NCBI RefSeq assembly: GCF_000513935.1
Contig: NZ_AZUY01000013.1
Coordinates: 1-64,000 of the forward strand
Source: Mesorhizobium sp. WSM3626
GTDB taxonomy: Bacteria > Pseudomonadota > Alphaproteobacteria > Rhizobiales > Rhizobiaceae
Length of the DNA: 64,000 nucleotides
Direction of reading: 5' to 3'
In this document: positions 7,028 to 15,670 of the stretch, one piece after another
How positions within the stretch are numbered: the stretch's first letter is position 1
Layout of the letters: each line of letters opens with the position of its first letter
Program-made: the position numbers and the translations under genes
The notes under the pieces: generated by a model
Databases searched by the model: none
What the model was told of the DNA's origin: nothing
The model's input: the letters and a program-made list of their open reading frames with translations, nothing else

Positions 7028-9115
7028 ATGGACTTGCCTCGTCGATCAGTTCGATCGCACCTGCTTGGTTTGATCGCCGCCGCGGTTGTCCCGGTTTGGC
7101 TGTTTGCCGGCTATTTATTAGGCCAGTATGCCCTGCATGAACGATATCGTTTTGAACAGGATGCCGTGCAAACGGCTCGACAGGTGTCGCTCGTTGTAGA
7201 AGGCGAACTCGCAAATCTCCAAACCATTCTCGTCGGCCTTTCCAAATCCGCCGCGCTCGCCAATGGCGATCTGCGCGCCTTCCACCGCGAGGCGCTCGAT
7301 CTTGTCCATGGGACGGACCGGACGATTGTCCTGCGCGATCTTGGCCGCAATCAGCTGATGAACACCGAAATCGGCTACGGCGCCGCTTTGCCGTCCGTGG
7401 AACCGATAGCTGCTGTTGACCGCGAGAAACTCAACCGCTCAGGTGTTTTCGTCAGCGATGTTTTCACCGGCAAGGGGTCAGGCGAATACCGCTTTGCTGT
7501 TGCCATCCGGGTGCCCGCCCCGAAAGGGGAGGACCTGCTTCTTTCGCTTTCTGTACCGACTGCCCGGATCCGCGATGTTTTGATGCCGGCCGTACCGGAA
7601 GGATGGACTGTGGGCGTGGGAGATCGCGACGGAAACTACGTGGCACGTTCCAAGTTGCACGACGAATGGACCGGGAAGCGCGGATTGCCCGAATACGTGG
7701 CAAAGATCGTTGGGCGCTCCGGTTCCTTTACGTCCCCCAACTTCGAAGGGGTGACGCTGCTGGCCGGCTACTACAGATCCCCATACTCTGATTGGTTCTA
7801 CACCGCAAACGTGCCTCTTTCAGCGGCGCAGACGCCGCTTTGGCGCTCACTTGTGGCGATTTGCGCGATAGGTCTCCTGTCGCTCCTTGTTTCCGTTGCT
7901 CTCGGGTATATCGTCGGCAAGAGATTTACACAGGCCACCGCTGAACTGGCGACCCGGGCCGAGGCGCTCGGTCATGGCCGCAGCGTCGAACCCCTGTCGA
8001 CTTCCGTTATGGAGTTCGCCACCATCGCCCAGGCGATGGTGGACGCAGACCGTGCGATCGCCGAACGGCGGTATGAGTTGGAGGCGGTGTTGGAGACAGC
8101 GCCGGCGGCGGTCTGGTTTACTTATGATCCGAAAGCCCTTCAGGTGATCCGCAACCGCTTCGCGGCCGAACTCATGGGCCTGCCGACGGATGCGCACAAG
8201 TCTTTCGGCAGGCCCGAGCTCGTCATCGACACCGTGGCCGTCAAGGACGGCCACATAGTGAGCCGCGAAGACCGCCCACTTAGCCGCGCCATGCGCGGGC
8301 AGCTGACCGATCATGAAGAGTTCGCCTACACGCTGCCATCAGGGGCCGAGCGCTTTCTACTTTCCAGCGCACGTCCAATTCGCAACCCGGCCGGCGACAT
8401 TATAGGCGCCGTACAAATCAGTCTCGACATCACGGACCGCAAACGCGGTGAGGAGCACCTGAAACTGTTGACCAACGAGCTGAACCATCGCGTGAAGAAT
8501 ATCCTTGCTGTGGTTCAGTCCATTGCCACCCAGACACTCCGCAACGCCACAAGTTTGCCCGAAGCAGGACGCACGCTCTCCAGCCGTCTCGTCTCGCTGG
8601 CCAAGGCTAACGACCTGCTGACGCAGCAGAACTGGAGTGGCGCCGACCTCAAGGATCTGATTGCTACATCAATCCGCTCACACGCTCCGATCGAGCGCTT
8701 CAAGATCAGTGGCGAGTCTGTTTGGCTTCCACCGAACGTCGCTGTTTCAGCCGCTCTGGCTTTCCATGAGCTTACGACGAATGCGCTAAAGTATGGAGCG
8801 CTGTCAAACGATACAGGCACGGTGTCGATTCAGTGGAAGCTTCTCGGTCAAAAACAGCATCGCTGGCTGGCTCTAGAATGGCGCGAACGGGGAGGTCCGG
8901 CTGTGGAACCTGTCGAGCGAAAGGGCTTCGGCACGCAGCTTCTCGAGCGTGTATTCGCGTCCCGCACCTCAGGACGTGTCACTCTGAAGTTCGTTAAATC
9001 GGGACTGGTCTGCAACATGCGAGTGAATTTTGCGTCTGAGCTCAATCCCGTGGTGGACAACAACGACACCTCCGAGGGGAATCGTAGAAAATTTTCCCGA
9101 CAACGCTCCGGGTGA
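7028..9115 (+). CDS. Membrane-bound HWE-family sensor histidine kinase
   Basis: About 695 residues. A transmembrane segment near residues 15-35 and another near residues 280-302 bracket a ~245-residue periplasmic domain of the Cache (double PAS-like) type. A HAMP-like helix and a PAS domain ending DITDRKRGEE follow. The HWE kinase comes last: LNHRVKNILAVVQS with the acceptor histidine, the N-box HELTTNALKYG, and EWRERGGP with the WxE signature. The ligand is unknown. ATG 7028 is preferred; the frame is also open from a TTG at 7001. It lies close behind the LOV kinase but after a 311-base gap, so co-transcription is uncertain. Confidence 0.88.
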   Translation: MDLPRRSVRSHLLGLIAAAVVPVWLFAGYLLGQYALHERYRFEQDAVQTARQVSLVVEGELANLQTILVGLSKSAALANGDLRAFHREALDLVHGTDRTIVLRDLGRNQLMNTEIGYGAALPSVEPIAAVDREKLNRSGVFVSDVFTGKGSGEYRFAVAIRVPAPKGEDLLLSLSVPTARIRDVLMPAVPEGWTVGVGDRDGNYVARSKLHDEWTGKRGLPEYVAKIVGRSGSFTSPNFEGVTLLAGYYRSPYSDWFYTANVPLSAAQTPLWRSLVAICAIGLLSLLVSVALGYIVGKRFTQATAELATRAEALGHGRSVEPLSTSVMEFATIAQAMVDADRAIAERRYELEAVLETAPAAVWFTYDPKALQVIRNRFAAELMGLPTDAHKSFGRPELVIDTVAVKDGHIVSREDRPLSRAMRGQLTDHEEFAYTLPSGAERFLLSSARPIRNPAGDIIGAVQISLDITDRKRGEEHLKLLTNELNHRVKNILAVVQSIATQTLRNATSLPEAGRTLSSRLVSLAKANDLLTQQNWSGADLKDLIATSIRSHAPIERFKISGESVWLPPNVAVSAALAFHELTTNALKYGALSNDTGTVSIQWKLLGQKQHRWLALEWRERGGPAVEPVERKGFGTQLLERVFASRTSGRVTLKFVKSGLVCNMRVNFASELNPVVDNNDTSEGNRRKFSRQRSG

Positions 9116-9560
9116 TCGAACGCGCCGCTCACCCGGAGACGCGAGCCGCTATGGCGGTTGCAACTGGGGTCATCGGGTCATCACCGCTCACCCATTCGTC
9201 GGGATCTCTGTCCACGTTGGCCGAGGCATCGTTCTTGCGCGTAGGTCTTCCATGCAATCTCGTGTCGCCGCGGTTCATTTGAGTGATGTCTAGCGCCGAC
9301 CTAAAGGCGGAGGTCGTTCAGGCCTTTGCATCAAGCGGGGGTGCTGCGCTTGGCCGCTTCGCTGAAGGTCGAGAGCATCCTGTGCCGGCTCGGCCTCAGT
9401 AACTCATCGGTCTCAATGTGCTCGGCCGCCGCCCTCAACTGGCAGCCCCTCGCCCAGGCGCACCGAGCCAATGCCCAGTGAAGCGCTCGACCTCGACGCT
9501 CCCTGAGCTAGGGGACACCGCAGGTGACAGCCTATGCGGCCGAGCGCGAGATCTAAGACT
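9116..9560. other. Gene-free stretch
   Basis: Only short GC-driven frames; no motif, repeat or RNA gene recognised. It separates the rightward kinase from the leftward SRPBCC/ArsR pair. Confidence 0.35.
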
Positions 9561-10082
9561 TCATGAACGCCCGGCGCTGCCGTGCAGCGTGACGAGAAGC
9601 TTGTCCAGTTGGTCGAATGCCTCGCCCATCGCATCAGCTGCCCCGGTGCCGGCGGCGTCGAGAGCTTCCTTCGAAGGATAGCGCTCATTCATGACCAGCA
9701 GCGTCTTGCCCCCTTTTTCCTCGAAAGTCACCGTGGTGAGGGATCCCGCGTCACCGCCTTCGTCATTGGTCCAAGCAAGGCGAGAGTACGGTGTCACCTC
9801 GATATACCTGCCGAAGAACTCGTCAGTATTCGAGGCATCATGTCCGAACACCAAACGGTACCCGCCTCCTACCCGAACGTCCATCTCGCAGGAACGCAGC
9901 ACCATGCCCGTCGACTTCGGTACCCACCATAGCTTGAACAGCTCGGGTTTGGTCCAAGCCTCAAACACGACGCGCGCCGGGCCATCGAAGCTTCGTGTGA
10001 CGACCAACTCACGCTCCGACGTCCGTTCCACCGTCGTGCGGTTGTTCGAGGGGGTAGGCTCACTGTTTCTTCTTTTGTCCAT
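9561..10082 (-). CDS. SRPBCC (AHSA1-like) domain protein
   Basis: 173 residues. After a polar N-terminus comes the AHSA1/START-like fold: RSFDGPARVVFEAWTKPEL, a LWWVPKS segment, DVRVGGGYRLVF, a central beta sheet (EFFGRYIEV, TTVTFEEKGGKT) and the C-terminal helix EAFDQLDKLL. These proteins bind small hydrophobic ligands; the specific ligand is unknown. It starts 22 bases inside the end of the upstream ArsR-type gene, so the pair is translationally coupled. Such ArsR-SRPBCC pairs are common in rhizobia, often with autoregulation by the ArsR protein. Confidence 0.88.
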   Translation of the reverse strand: MDKRRNSEPTPSNNRTTVERTSERELVVTRSFDGPARVVFEAWTKPELFKLWWVPKSTGMVLRSCEMDVRVGGGYRLVFGHDASNTDEFFGRYIEVTPYSRLAWTNDEGGDAGSLTTVTFEEKGGKTLLVMNERYPSKEALDAAGTGAADAMGEAFDQLDKLLVTLHGSAGRS

Positions 10083-10425
10083 CGACTTTCTCCTTGCGTT
10101 TCAATTCCTCGACCACCTTGTCCAACGCGTCGAAGCGTGCGTCCCAGAGTTGCCGGTATCTCTCGATCCATGCCGCCTCCTCCTCCAGTCCGCCAAGGCC
10201 GAGCGTGCAGGTCCGCACGCGCCCAACCTTCTTCGTGACAACCAGCCCCGCCTGCTCCAGCACGCCCACATGCTTCTTCATCCCGGTTAGGGTCATGTGG
10301 AATTTCTCGGCAAGCTCCGTGATCGAAGCGTCCGCACGTCCGAGCTGCTCTAGAACGCCGCGTCGGGTGGAGTCCGAGAGCGCGGCGAACGAGGCATCGA
10401 GAGGGGCTCTTACATACTGAACCAT
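10060..10425 (-). CDS. ArsR-family winged-helix regulator
   Basis: 121 residues from ATG 10425 (MVQYVRAPLDASFAAL). The helix-turn-helix is ALSDSTRRGVLEQLG then SITELAEKFHMTLTGMKKHVGVLEQAGLV, with a wing at TKKVGRVRT. No cysteine pair for metal binding is seen, as expected for the subgroup that pairs with SRPBCC proteins. The in-frame extension to 10458 is less likely because it reads through the palindrome. It overlaps the SRPBCC gene by 23 bases and lies under a perfect inverted repeat covering its own start codon, which strongly suggests self-repression. Confidence 0.9.
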   Translation of the reverse strand: MVQYVRAPLDASFAALSDSTRRGVLEQLGRADASITELAEKFHMTLTGMKKHVGVLEQAGLVVTKKVGRVRTCTLGLGGLEEEAAWIERYRQLWDARFDALDKVVEELKRKEKVDGQKKKQ

Positions 10426-10440
10426 GTGGTTCAGTATGTA
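10411..10440. promoter_or_regulatory. Perfect palindrome over the arsR-type start codon (operator)
   Basis: TACATACTGAACCA (10411-10424), a 2-base spacer, then its exact complement TGGTTCAGTATGTA (10427-10440). The regulator's initiation codon is read from 10425-10423, inside the repeat. A 14-base perfect dyad is what a dimeric winged-helix repressor binds. Confidence 0.8.
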
Positions 10441-10990
10441 GCGCTCGGGTTGGCGCAATGCAAGGGGAGATCAAGCGAACTGGGCGGTGCCTCTGCGGTG
10501 GGACGCTCGGCCCGGATCGCGACAACCAACGCAAAGCGCCTGGTCGCGCTTTGCGTGACGATGGCGGGCCAATCAGGCCCGTGGGTCTAAATGAAGGGTC
10601 GCCAGAGAAGCAGTCTAGAGGCGTCTGTGCTTTTCGATTCCAAGGACACGGTGCGCGGAAACTCGGCGCAGCCCACGGGAGCCTGCTCCTCATTCGCCCT
10701 GGCGGCTATCTCGCATTTCACCGTCGCGAGCCTGATCCACACCACGCAAGCGTTCCGATCGAGGTTGGGCGTGGACGCGGTGCGGTGCCCCTTAAGGTAG
10801 TCGGATGCGATACACGATTAAAAATGACCGGAATTCGGCCCCGCCACGGTGATGAGCGCCGCCCTGGTCTGACGGCATGGGGTCGGCTATTGAAGCACTC
10901 CGGTTTCCCACGCAGAACGAGACCGGGTTGCCAAACCTGAATCGGGGCACCAACGACTGCCATGAATCAAGGGATGACAGGTATCTCGAC
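10441..10990. other. Gene-free stretch between arsR-type gene and nadE
   Basis: Apart from the hairpins at 10529-10580 no feature was found. The rightward open frame 10458-10940 has no ribosome site and an arginine/glycine-rich, motif-free translation. The in-frame extension of nadE back to 10877 is not conserved-looking. Confidence 0.35.
10529..10556. repeat. 11-bp perfect stem-loop
   Basis: ACGCAAAGCGC (10529-10539), loop CTGGTC, GCGCTTTGCGT (10546-10556). A smaller hairpin follows at 10566-10580 (GGGCC, AATCA, GGCCC). No T-run follows, so it is not a typical terminator. Confidence 0.6.
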
Positions 10991-11830
10991 ATGACAGAAC
11001 AAGAAGGGATCATCAGCGCCCTGGGCGTCGCTCCGGATTTCGATGCCGCAGTGGAGGCGCGCCGGCGCAGCGACTTTCTTGGCACCTACCTGCGTGCAGC
11101 CGGCCTCAGCACGTATGTGCTGGGCATCAGCGGCGGGGTGGATTCGCTCGCGGCCGCACTTCTGGCTCAACGAGCCGTTAGCGAACTGCGGAGCTCAGGA
11201 TACGATGCCAAGTTTCTTGCTGTCCGGCTGCCGTACGGCACACAGGCCGACGAGAGGGACGCTCAGCGAGCACTCGACACCATTGGGGCGGACGAAGTGC
11301 ACAGACTCGACATCAAACCGGCGGCCGACGCAATGCTTGACTCGATCAAGGTGGCTGGCGTGGAACTCGGGGATGCCCATCGGGAAGATTTCTTGCTGGG
11401 CAACATCAAGGCCCGTCAGCGCATGATTGCCCAATTCGCGCTCGCTGCTGGCAGCCGAGGACTGGTCATAGGCACCGACCATGCGGCCGAGGCAATGATG
11501 GGCTTCTTCACCAAATTCGGCGACGGCGCCGCTGACGTCCTTCCCCTTTCCGGGCTAAACAAACGCAGGGTGCGCGCCCTGGCAGCGCATCTGGGCGCTC
11601 CGTCCGAACTTGTCAACAAGGTGCCGACCGCAGATTTGGAGAACCTTATCCCACTTCGTCCTGACGAAGATGCATATGGGATCACATATGATCAGATCGA
11701 CGATTTCCTCGAAGGTAAGGAAATCAACGAGGCGGCGCGGAGGCGAATCCTTGATGCGTATTTCAGCACCGCTCATAAGCGCTCGCTTCCGGTGACACCC
11801 GATTTTCGGACAGGCTTGCCGGTACCGTAA
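10991..11830 (+). CDS. nadE: NH3-dependent NAD+ synthetase
   Basis: 279 residues, the length of single-domain ammonia-dependent NadE enzymes. It contains the PP-loop SGGVDS at 47-52 for ATP adenylation, RLPYGTQADERDA, and the LGNIKARQRM, GTDHAAEAMMGFFTKFGDGAAD and PLSGLNKRRVR motifs that bind deamido-NAD. It makes NAD+ from deamido-NAD+, ammonia and ATP in the cytosol. No glutaminase domain is present. Rhizobia usually carry a large glutamine-dependent NadE, so this compact enzyme may be an acquired extra copy; that is inference. ATG 10991 begins the conserved N-terminus (MTEQEGIISALG). Confidence 0.93.
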   Translation: MTEQEGIISALGVAPDFDAAVEARRRSDFLGTYLRAAGLSTYVLGISGGVDSLAAALLAQRAVSELRSSGYDAKFLAVRLPYGTQADERDAQRALDTIGADEVHRLDIKPAADAMLDSIKVAGVELGDAHREDFLLGNIKARQRMIAQFALAAGSRGLVIGTDHAAEAMMGFFTKFGDGAADVLPLSGLNKRRVRALAAHLGAPSELVNKVPTADLENLIPLRPDEDAYGITYDQIDDFLEGKEINEAARRRILDAYFSTAHKRSLPVTPDFRTGLPVP

Positions 11831-11945
11831 CGTTGTTTCGTCCGTCCTGCCTGTTATAGGATGGGGAACGACAATGCTGGCTTTTGCTTACCATTGAGGA
11901 TCGGCGGCCGAGCCGGGATGACAGGTCCGACGAGGGCCGGAGCGA

Positions 11946-12152
11946 TCAGGCCGCTGTGGCCTTGAGCTGTTCGAGATGCTCAACAGCGAGCTTGTGCAGC
12001 GTCTCGGCCGTCTCTTCCGGCGTCCACCCTTGGGCCGTGGAGTTGGCGACAAGGGCCGCGAAGGCAGTTTCCAGAGCGACCTCGCAATTAACAGGTCGGT
12101 CGGGGCTGGTCTCGGCGAGAATGGGTGGGGCAACTTCAGGGGTTTTTGTCAT
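11946..12152 (-). CDS. Small conserved hypothetical protein, 68 residues
   Basis: Begins MTKTPEVAPP and ends in a helical segment TAETLHKLAVEHLEQLKA; a central ALETAFAALVANSTAQG helix precedes it. The frame is open upstream to 12302, but the extension is arginine-rich and unlike the rest. The ribosome site is weak. A broken second copy of the C-terminal half lies at 1697-1784, so this is a family that has been duplicated locally. Function unknown; the all-helical composition could suit a small protein-binding or DNA-associated role, but nothing proves it. Confidence 0.5.
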   Translation of the reverse strand: MTKTPEVAPPILAETSPDRPVNCEVALETAFAALVANSTAQGWTPEETAETLHKLAVEHLEQLKATAA

Positions 12153-13016
12153 GCAGAGGAATCCGCGCCGCTGAAAAAGGTTCCAGCCGGCGGCAGAGGA
12201 TTTATGGGCACCCCTACTTCGCACCCCACTCCGCCACCCAAAAGCGCGTAGTGAAGAACGTGGCAGCGCCAAGCACGATCGCCTGCGGTGGGCAGGCTTC
12301 ATACATGCCGGTACGCTAGGATTCGGTTAGCTCCTCGCTCCTCAGCGGCATTTCACAGGATAGGCTCAGCCTCGCCAGCTTTTGCCATCCTGGCCGTCGA
12401 GATCTTGCAGGGGTTCACTGGTCAAGTCGATCAGGCCTTTCAGGCCTCGCGACGTGCCGCCTCGATCCATCCCATTCGATGCCTACCTCACCTTTGATGA
12501 ATCGCTGTCGCCGGCGTCAAAGAAGTATCGTCATCGAGCCCGCCTCTACCCGTTGTGACCCACTCTCAATAGATCGTCGCGTCCTTCGTGTAGCTTGCGA
12601 ATGCCTTGCTCCGTCCTGCTTTTTGCTGGCAGGATTCTTCGATTTGGACTTCGCTTCTAACCACCTCGGTGCGCGAGTTGCCGACCTAATCTGATGTCGG
12701 TGCTTTTCTGCGCACCGCGTCGAGCTTAAAGATCCAGGTCCACAGTGGCAGGTCGTCTTCTGTGTCAGAAGACATCCCGCAGTGGTGCCTGACTGTCAGC
12801 AAGCCGATTTAGCAGTCCTTGCCATCTCATCTTCAGCGGCTTCCAGGCTCGGAAGCTCGGTACCTTCGGTGTGCGATATAGGGTGCCATTGTCTGTCCCA
12901 GATCGAAATAGTAGGCGCCATGCCTTCCAAGCATGGCCGCATGGTCGTTTGTTGCTCTGAGCGGTGACACATTACCGCTCGCTTGACGAAGCCGTTGGCC
13001 GCCCCAGAATCCTGGA
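12153..13016. other. Decayed intergenic stretch
   Basis: Holds the DUF6894 remnant at 12796-12935 and otherwise no supported gene. Several short frames lack start signals. Confidence 0.35.
12796..12935 (-). pseudogene. Remnant of a DUF6894-type protein
   Basis: Read leftwards, AYYFDLGQ in one frame and HTEGTELPSLEAAEDEMARTA in another rebuild the N-terminal core of DUF6894 proteins (xYFDL followed ~12 residues later by DxEGTELPxLEAA). A frameshift lies between the two segments and a stop (12796-12798) cuts off the rest. DUF6894 proteins are short, common in rhizobia and uncharacterised. Confidence 0.6.
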
Positions 13017-13322
13017 ATGGCAAAGGGCATCAACATCGGCGACGAGGTCGTAATCACCGCAACAGTGCGCAAGCGTGTCACTGAGGACCGGGTGAGCGTT
13101 TCCATACCCTCCTATGGGCAACCCCACTCGGTCATGGACCAAACAACGAAGCTACAGAAGGGACAGCACATCGAGTTGATCGGCAACGTCACCCACATCC
13201 AGGAAAACCGTGTAACCGTGAACCTCGGCACTCCCGTCACGGTCGATGCCGCTGTCGTCAGGCTGGTGAACGCCTATAAGGCCCCTACGAGGAGCACACC
13301 CCTGTTGGACAAGCCGACATGA
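13017..13322 (+). CDS. Conserved hypothetical protein, probable small beta-barrel
   Basis: 101 residues. The pattern of alternating hydrophobic residues (IGDEVVITATVRKRV, DRVSVSIPSYG, HIELIGNVTHI, NRVTVNLGTPVTV) predicts a five-stranded barrel similar to an OB or SH3-like fold, ending in a flexible PTRSTPLLDK tail. No catalytic or named motif is recognised. The first codon ATG 13017 has only a weak CTGGA upstream, so the start is less certain than the frame. It stands alone. Confidence 0.5.
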   Translation: MAKGINIGDEVVITATVRKRVTEDRVSVSIPSYGQPHSVMDQTTKLQKGQHIELIGNVTHIQENRVTVNLGTPVTVDAAVVRLVNAYKAPTRSTPLLDKPT

Positions 13323-13661
13323 AGCCGCCTCCCCACGACAGCAACGAAGTGGAAGAATGCTGGTCGCATAAACCAATGACTTACTGGATGGTTAGCCAAC
13401 CCATATCCTTCGTATGATCCCGTATAGTGGGTCTGGCGAACTAGAGACACTGCAAGTGGATCATTAGCTATTTAGCGCGCGCCCTGACCGCCCACCGCAG
13501 GCTCGCAATTCGCGTTTGCCAAACATGCTGCGAGGTTGTTGGCTCCGGCCTGGTTGGACCCACCTCCCCTGTGAATGACGAATATGGGGGCCTTGCGGAC
13601 GGTCACTCATGGAAGGCAGGCGTGGCAAGCCGCCCCCTAGATAGGATACGCTTGGAGCCTG
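13323..13661. other. Gene-free stretch
   Basis: No supported frame, RNA gene or repeat. It separates two small convergent genes. Confidence 0.35.
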
Positions 13662-13865
13662 TTAGCTGTCGCTTCGGCGGTAACGGAAATGGTTGCGGAT
13701 GTGGCTGTTGAAGTACCGCCCCTTGGCGAAGGCGGATCGAAATGCATCAAACGTTTCGGGCGGTACATCCTCGAAATCATAACGCTTGTCGCTGGTCATT
13801 AGCCATACAGAGAGGATCCGTCTGTCCGGATCGTACTCCGTTCTGCGTATCAAGGTGGATGGCAT
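13662..13865 (-). CDS. KTSC domain protein
   Basis: 67 residues from ATG 13865 (MPSTLIRR). It shows the KTSC pattern: YDPDRRILSVWL, a KRYDFEDVPPETFDAF core, and the C-terminal KGRYFNSHIRNHFRYR. The domain is a small fold also found at the end of some lysyl-tRNA synthetases and as stand-alone proteins of unknown role, full length here. A perfect GGAAC-N16-CGTT promoter ends only 7 bases before the ATG, so the message is probably leaderless and stress-induced. The alternative TTG at 13874 overlaps the -10 element and is unlikely. Confidence 0.85.
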   Translation of the reverse strand: MPSTLIRRTEYDPDRRILSVWLMTSDKRYDFEDVPPETFDAFRSAFAKGRYFNSHIRNHFRYRRSDS

Positions 13866-13872
13866 CGCAGTC

Positions 13873-13897
13873 AACGGAAGACGGGGCCACGCGTTCC
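13873..13897 (-). promoter_or_regulatory. Sigma-EcfG promoter of the KTSC gene
   Basis: On the minus strand GGAAC (13897-13893), 16 bases, CGTT (13876-13873): an exact match to the general-stress consensus. Only 7 bases separate CGTT from the ATG at 13865, which places the expected transcription start at or next to the start codon. Confidence 0.75.
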
Positions 13898-13916
13898 TGA
13901 GGGTGTCGCAGGGGAC

Positions 13917-13946
13917 GGTTGGCGCGGCTAAATCGCCGCGACAACC
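13917..13946. terminator. Stem-loop downstream of the ABC transporter operon
   Basis: GGTTG-g-CGCGGC, loop TAAATC, GCCGCG-a-CAACC: 11 paired bases with one mismatch. It lies 80 bases past the stop of the leftward ATPase gene. No T-run follows on the minus strand, so it may be an RNA 3' end stabiliser and not an intrinsic terminator. Confidence 0.35.
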
Positions 13947-14026
13947 CTTAGCTCGAAGACGGCCCCTGAGTTTCGGCTAACCGAGAACCGGAAGATAGTC
14001 GGCGAATGCCGGTCCCGCTTCTATTG

Positions 14027-15670
14027 CTATTTGAAAATTGGGTTCCGTCGAGCAAGCAGGCCCGTGAGCCAGTCCGGATCCATCTGCGGCACCGAGGAGA
14101 GAAGCAGTTCGGTGTAGGCTGCGTGGGGTGGCGTCAGTATCTCGGTTTTCAAACCCTGCTCCACCACCTGCCCTTTGTGCATGACCACGACCTCGTCAGC
14201 AATCGCTCTTACCGTCGCGATATCGTGGGTAATGAAGATGTAGCTGATGCCGAGTTCGTGCTGCAGGCGCATCAGGAGCTTCAAGATTTCTTCCTGCACA
14301 ATCTGATCCAGTGCCGAGGTGACCTCGTCACAAATGATGAGCTCCGGATTGGCAGCGAGCGCGCGGGCTATGCAGATCCGCTGCTTCTGGCCACCGGACA
14401 ATTCACCGGGCAGTCTGTCGAGAAAGCTTTCGTCCATCTCGATCATGTGCATGAGCTCGCCAACCCGCTCGTCGCGCTGCTGTCCCTTCAAGCCTAAGTA
14501 GAATTCGAGCGGACGCGAAATTATCTCCTCCACAGTCTGGCGAGGGTTAAGGGCGCTGTCCGGCGATTGATAGACCATTTGGATGCGGCGCAGCAGGTCT
14601 TTCGAACGTCCCTTCAAGGAGAGGGCAAGCGGCTTGCCATCAAACGACATCGATCCGGACATCGCAGGCAGCAAACCGGTAACGACGCGCGCGAGCGTCG
14701 ATTTACCCGACCCTGATTCGCCCACGACTGCTACCGTCCGGCCGCGCGGAACCTTGATGGACACGTCCACCAGCACCTTAACCCTTCCGGCATAAGCCGC
14801 GGTGACATTGTCGATGGCGAGTAAATGGTCCTGGGTCCGAATCTCCGGCTTGGCGAGCTTGCGCACGGCCCAGAGGGTCCGGGTGTATTCCTGGGTAGGG
14901 GTAGTGAGCATCTGCCGTGTGTCGGCTTCCTCGACCGTTTGTCCATGGCGCAGAACCATGATCCGGTCCGCCATTTGCGCCACCACGGCTAAATCGTGTG
15001 TGACGTAGATCGCTGCTGTGTTGAAATCTTCAACAATCCTGCGGATCGAGGCCAGGACCTCCACTTGCGTCGTCACATCGAGCGCAGTGGTCGGCTCATC
15101 GAACACGATCAGGTCGGGCCGGCAAGCCATGGCCATGGCCGTCATGGCTCGCTGCAACTGACCACCGGACACCTGATGCGGATACCGGAAGCCGATGGTC
15201 TCAGGTTCTGGAAGCTGGAGGCGTCGATAAAGGTCAATAGCGTCGCGATTGGCCTTGTCTCTGCTGGCGATCCCGTGCGCAACTGCCGTTTCCACGGTTT
15301 GATCGAGGAGCCGGTGAGCCGGGTTGAACCAGGCGGCTGCGCTTTGCGCCACATAGGCGATGCGGGAGCCCCGCAGCCGCCGACGGCGGGCTTCGCTCAT
15401 TGACAAAAGATCGACCCCGTCGAACAGCACAGAGCCCTGGGTAATGCGGCACCCCGGCTTGGCATAACCCATTGCCGCAAGGCCGATGGTCGACTTCCCG
15501 GCGCCGGATTCGCCGATGAGGCCAAGCACTTCTCCGCGTTTAAGCGAGAGATCGACGCCGCGAACAATCGGGTGCCAGCGCTCGTCCGAGAAGCCTTCGA
15601 CGTGAAGGTCCCGGACCTTGAGAAGATCTGTTCCCTTTTCGCGCGCCGTGGCACTGCTACTTTTCATCAC
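14027..15670 (-). CDS. Fused double ATPase of a dipeptide/oligopeptide-type ABC importer
   Basis: 547 residues containing two complete nucleotide-binding domains in one chain, equivalent to DppD plus DppF. Domain 1 has Walker A GESGAGKS at 53-60, signature VSGGQLQRAM and Walker B LIVFDEPTTALD. Domain 2 has Walker A GESGSGKST near residue 315, signature LSGGQKQR and Walker B LIICDEVTSALD. Each domain retains its H-loop histidine (YVTHDLA, FITHDIA). It powers uptake through the two permeases encoded just upstream and overlaps the second permease gene by 14 bases. Last gene of the leftward operon that begins with the amidohydrolase. Confidence 0.93.
   Translation of the reverse strand: MMKSSSATAREKGTDLLKVRDLHVEGFSDERWHPIVRGVDLSLKRGEVLGLIGESGAGKSTIGLAAMGYAKPGCRITQGSVLFDGVDLLSMSEARRRRLRGSRIAYVAQSAAAWFNPAHRLLDQTVETAVAHGIASRDKANRDAIDLYRRLQLPEPETIGFRYPHQVSGGQLQRAMTAMAMACRPDLIVFDEPTTALDVTTQVEVLASIRRIVEDFNTAAIYVTHDLAVVAQMADRIMVLRHGQTVEEADTRQMLTTPTQEYTRTLWAVRKLAKPEIRTQDHLLAIDNVTAAYAGRVKVLVDVSIKVPRGRTVAVVGESGSGKSTLARVVTGLLPAMSGSMSFDGKPLALSLKGRSKDLLRRIQMVYQSPDSALNPRQTVEEIISRPLEFYLGLKGQQRDERVGELMHMIEMDESFLDRLPGELSGGQKQRICIARALAANPELIICDEVTSALDQIVQEEILKLLMRLQHELGISYIFITHDIATVRAIADEVVVMHKGQVVEQGLKTEILTPPHAAYTELLLSSVPQMDPDWLTGLLARRNPIFK

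Noticed and set aside
13017..13322. Ribosomal or cold-shock protein
   Set aside because: The barrel-like pattern is suggestive, but no RNP motifs or family signatures are present.
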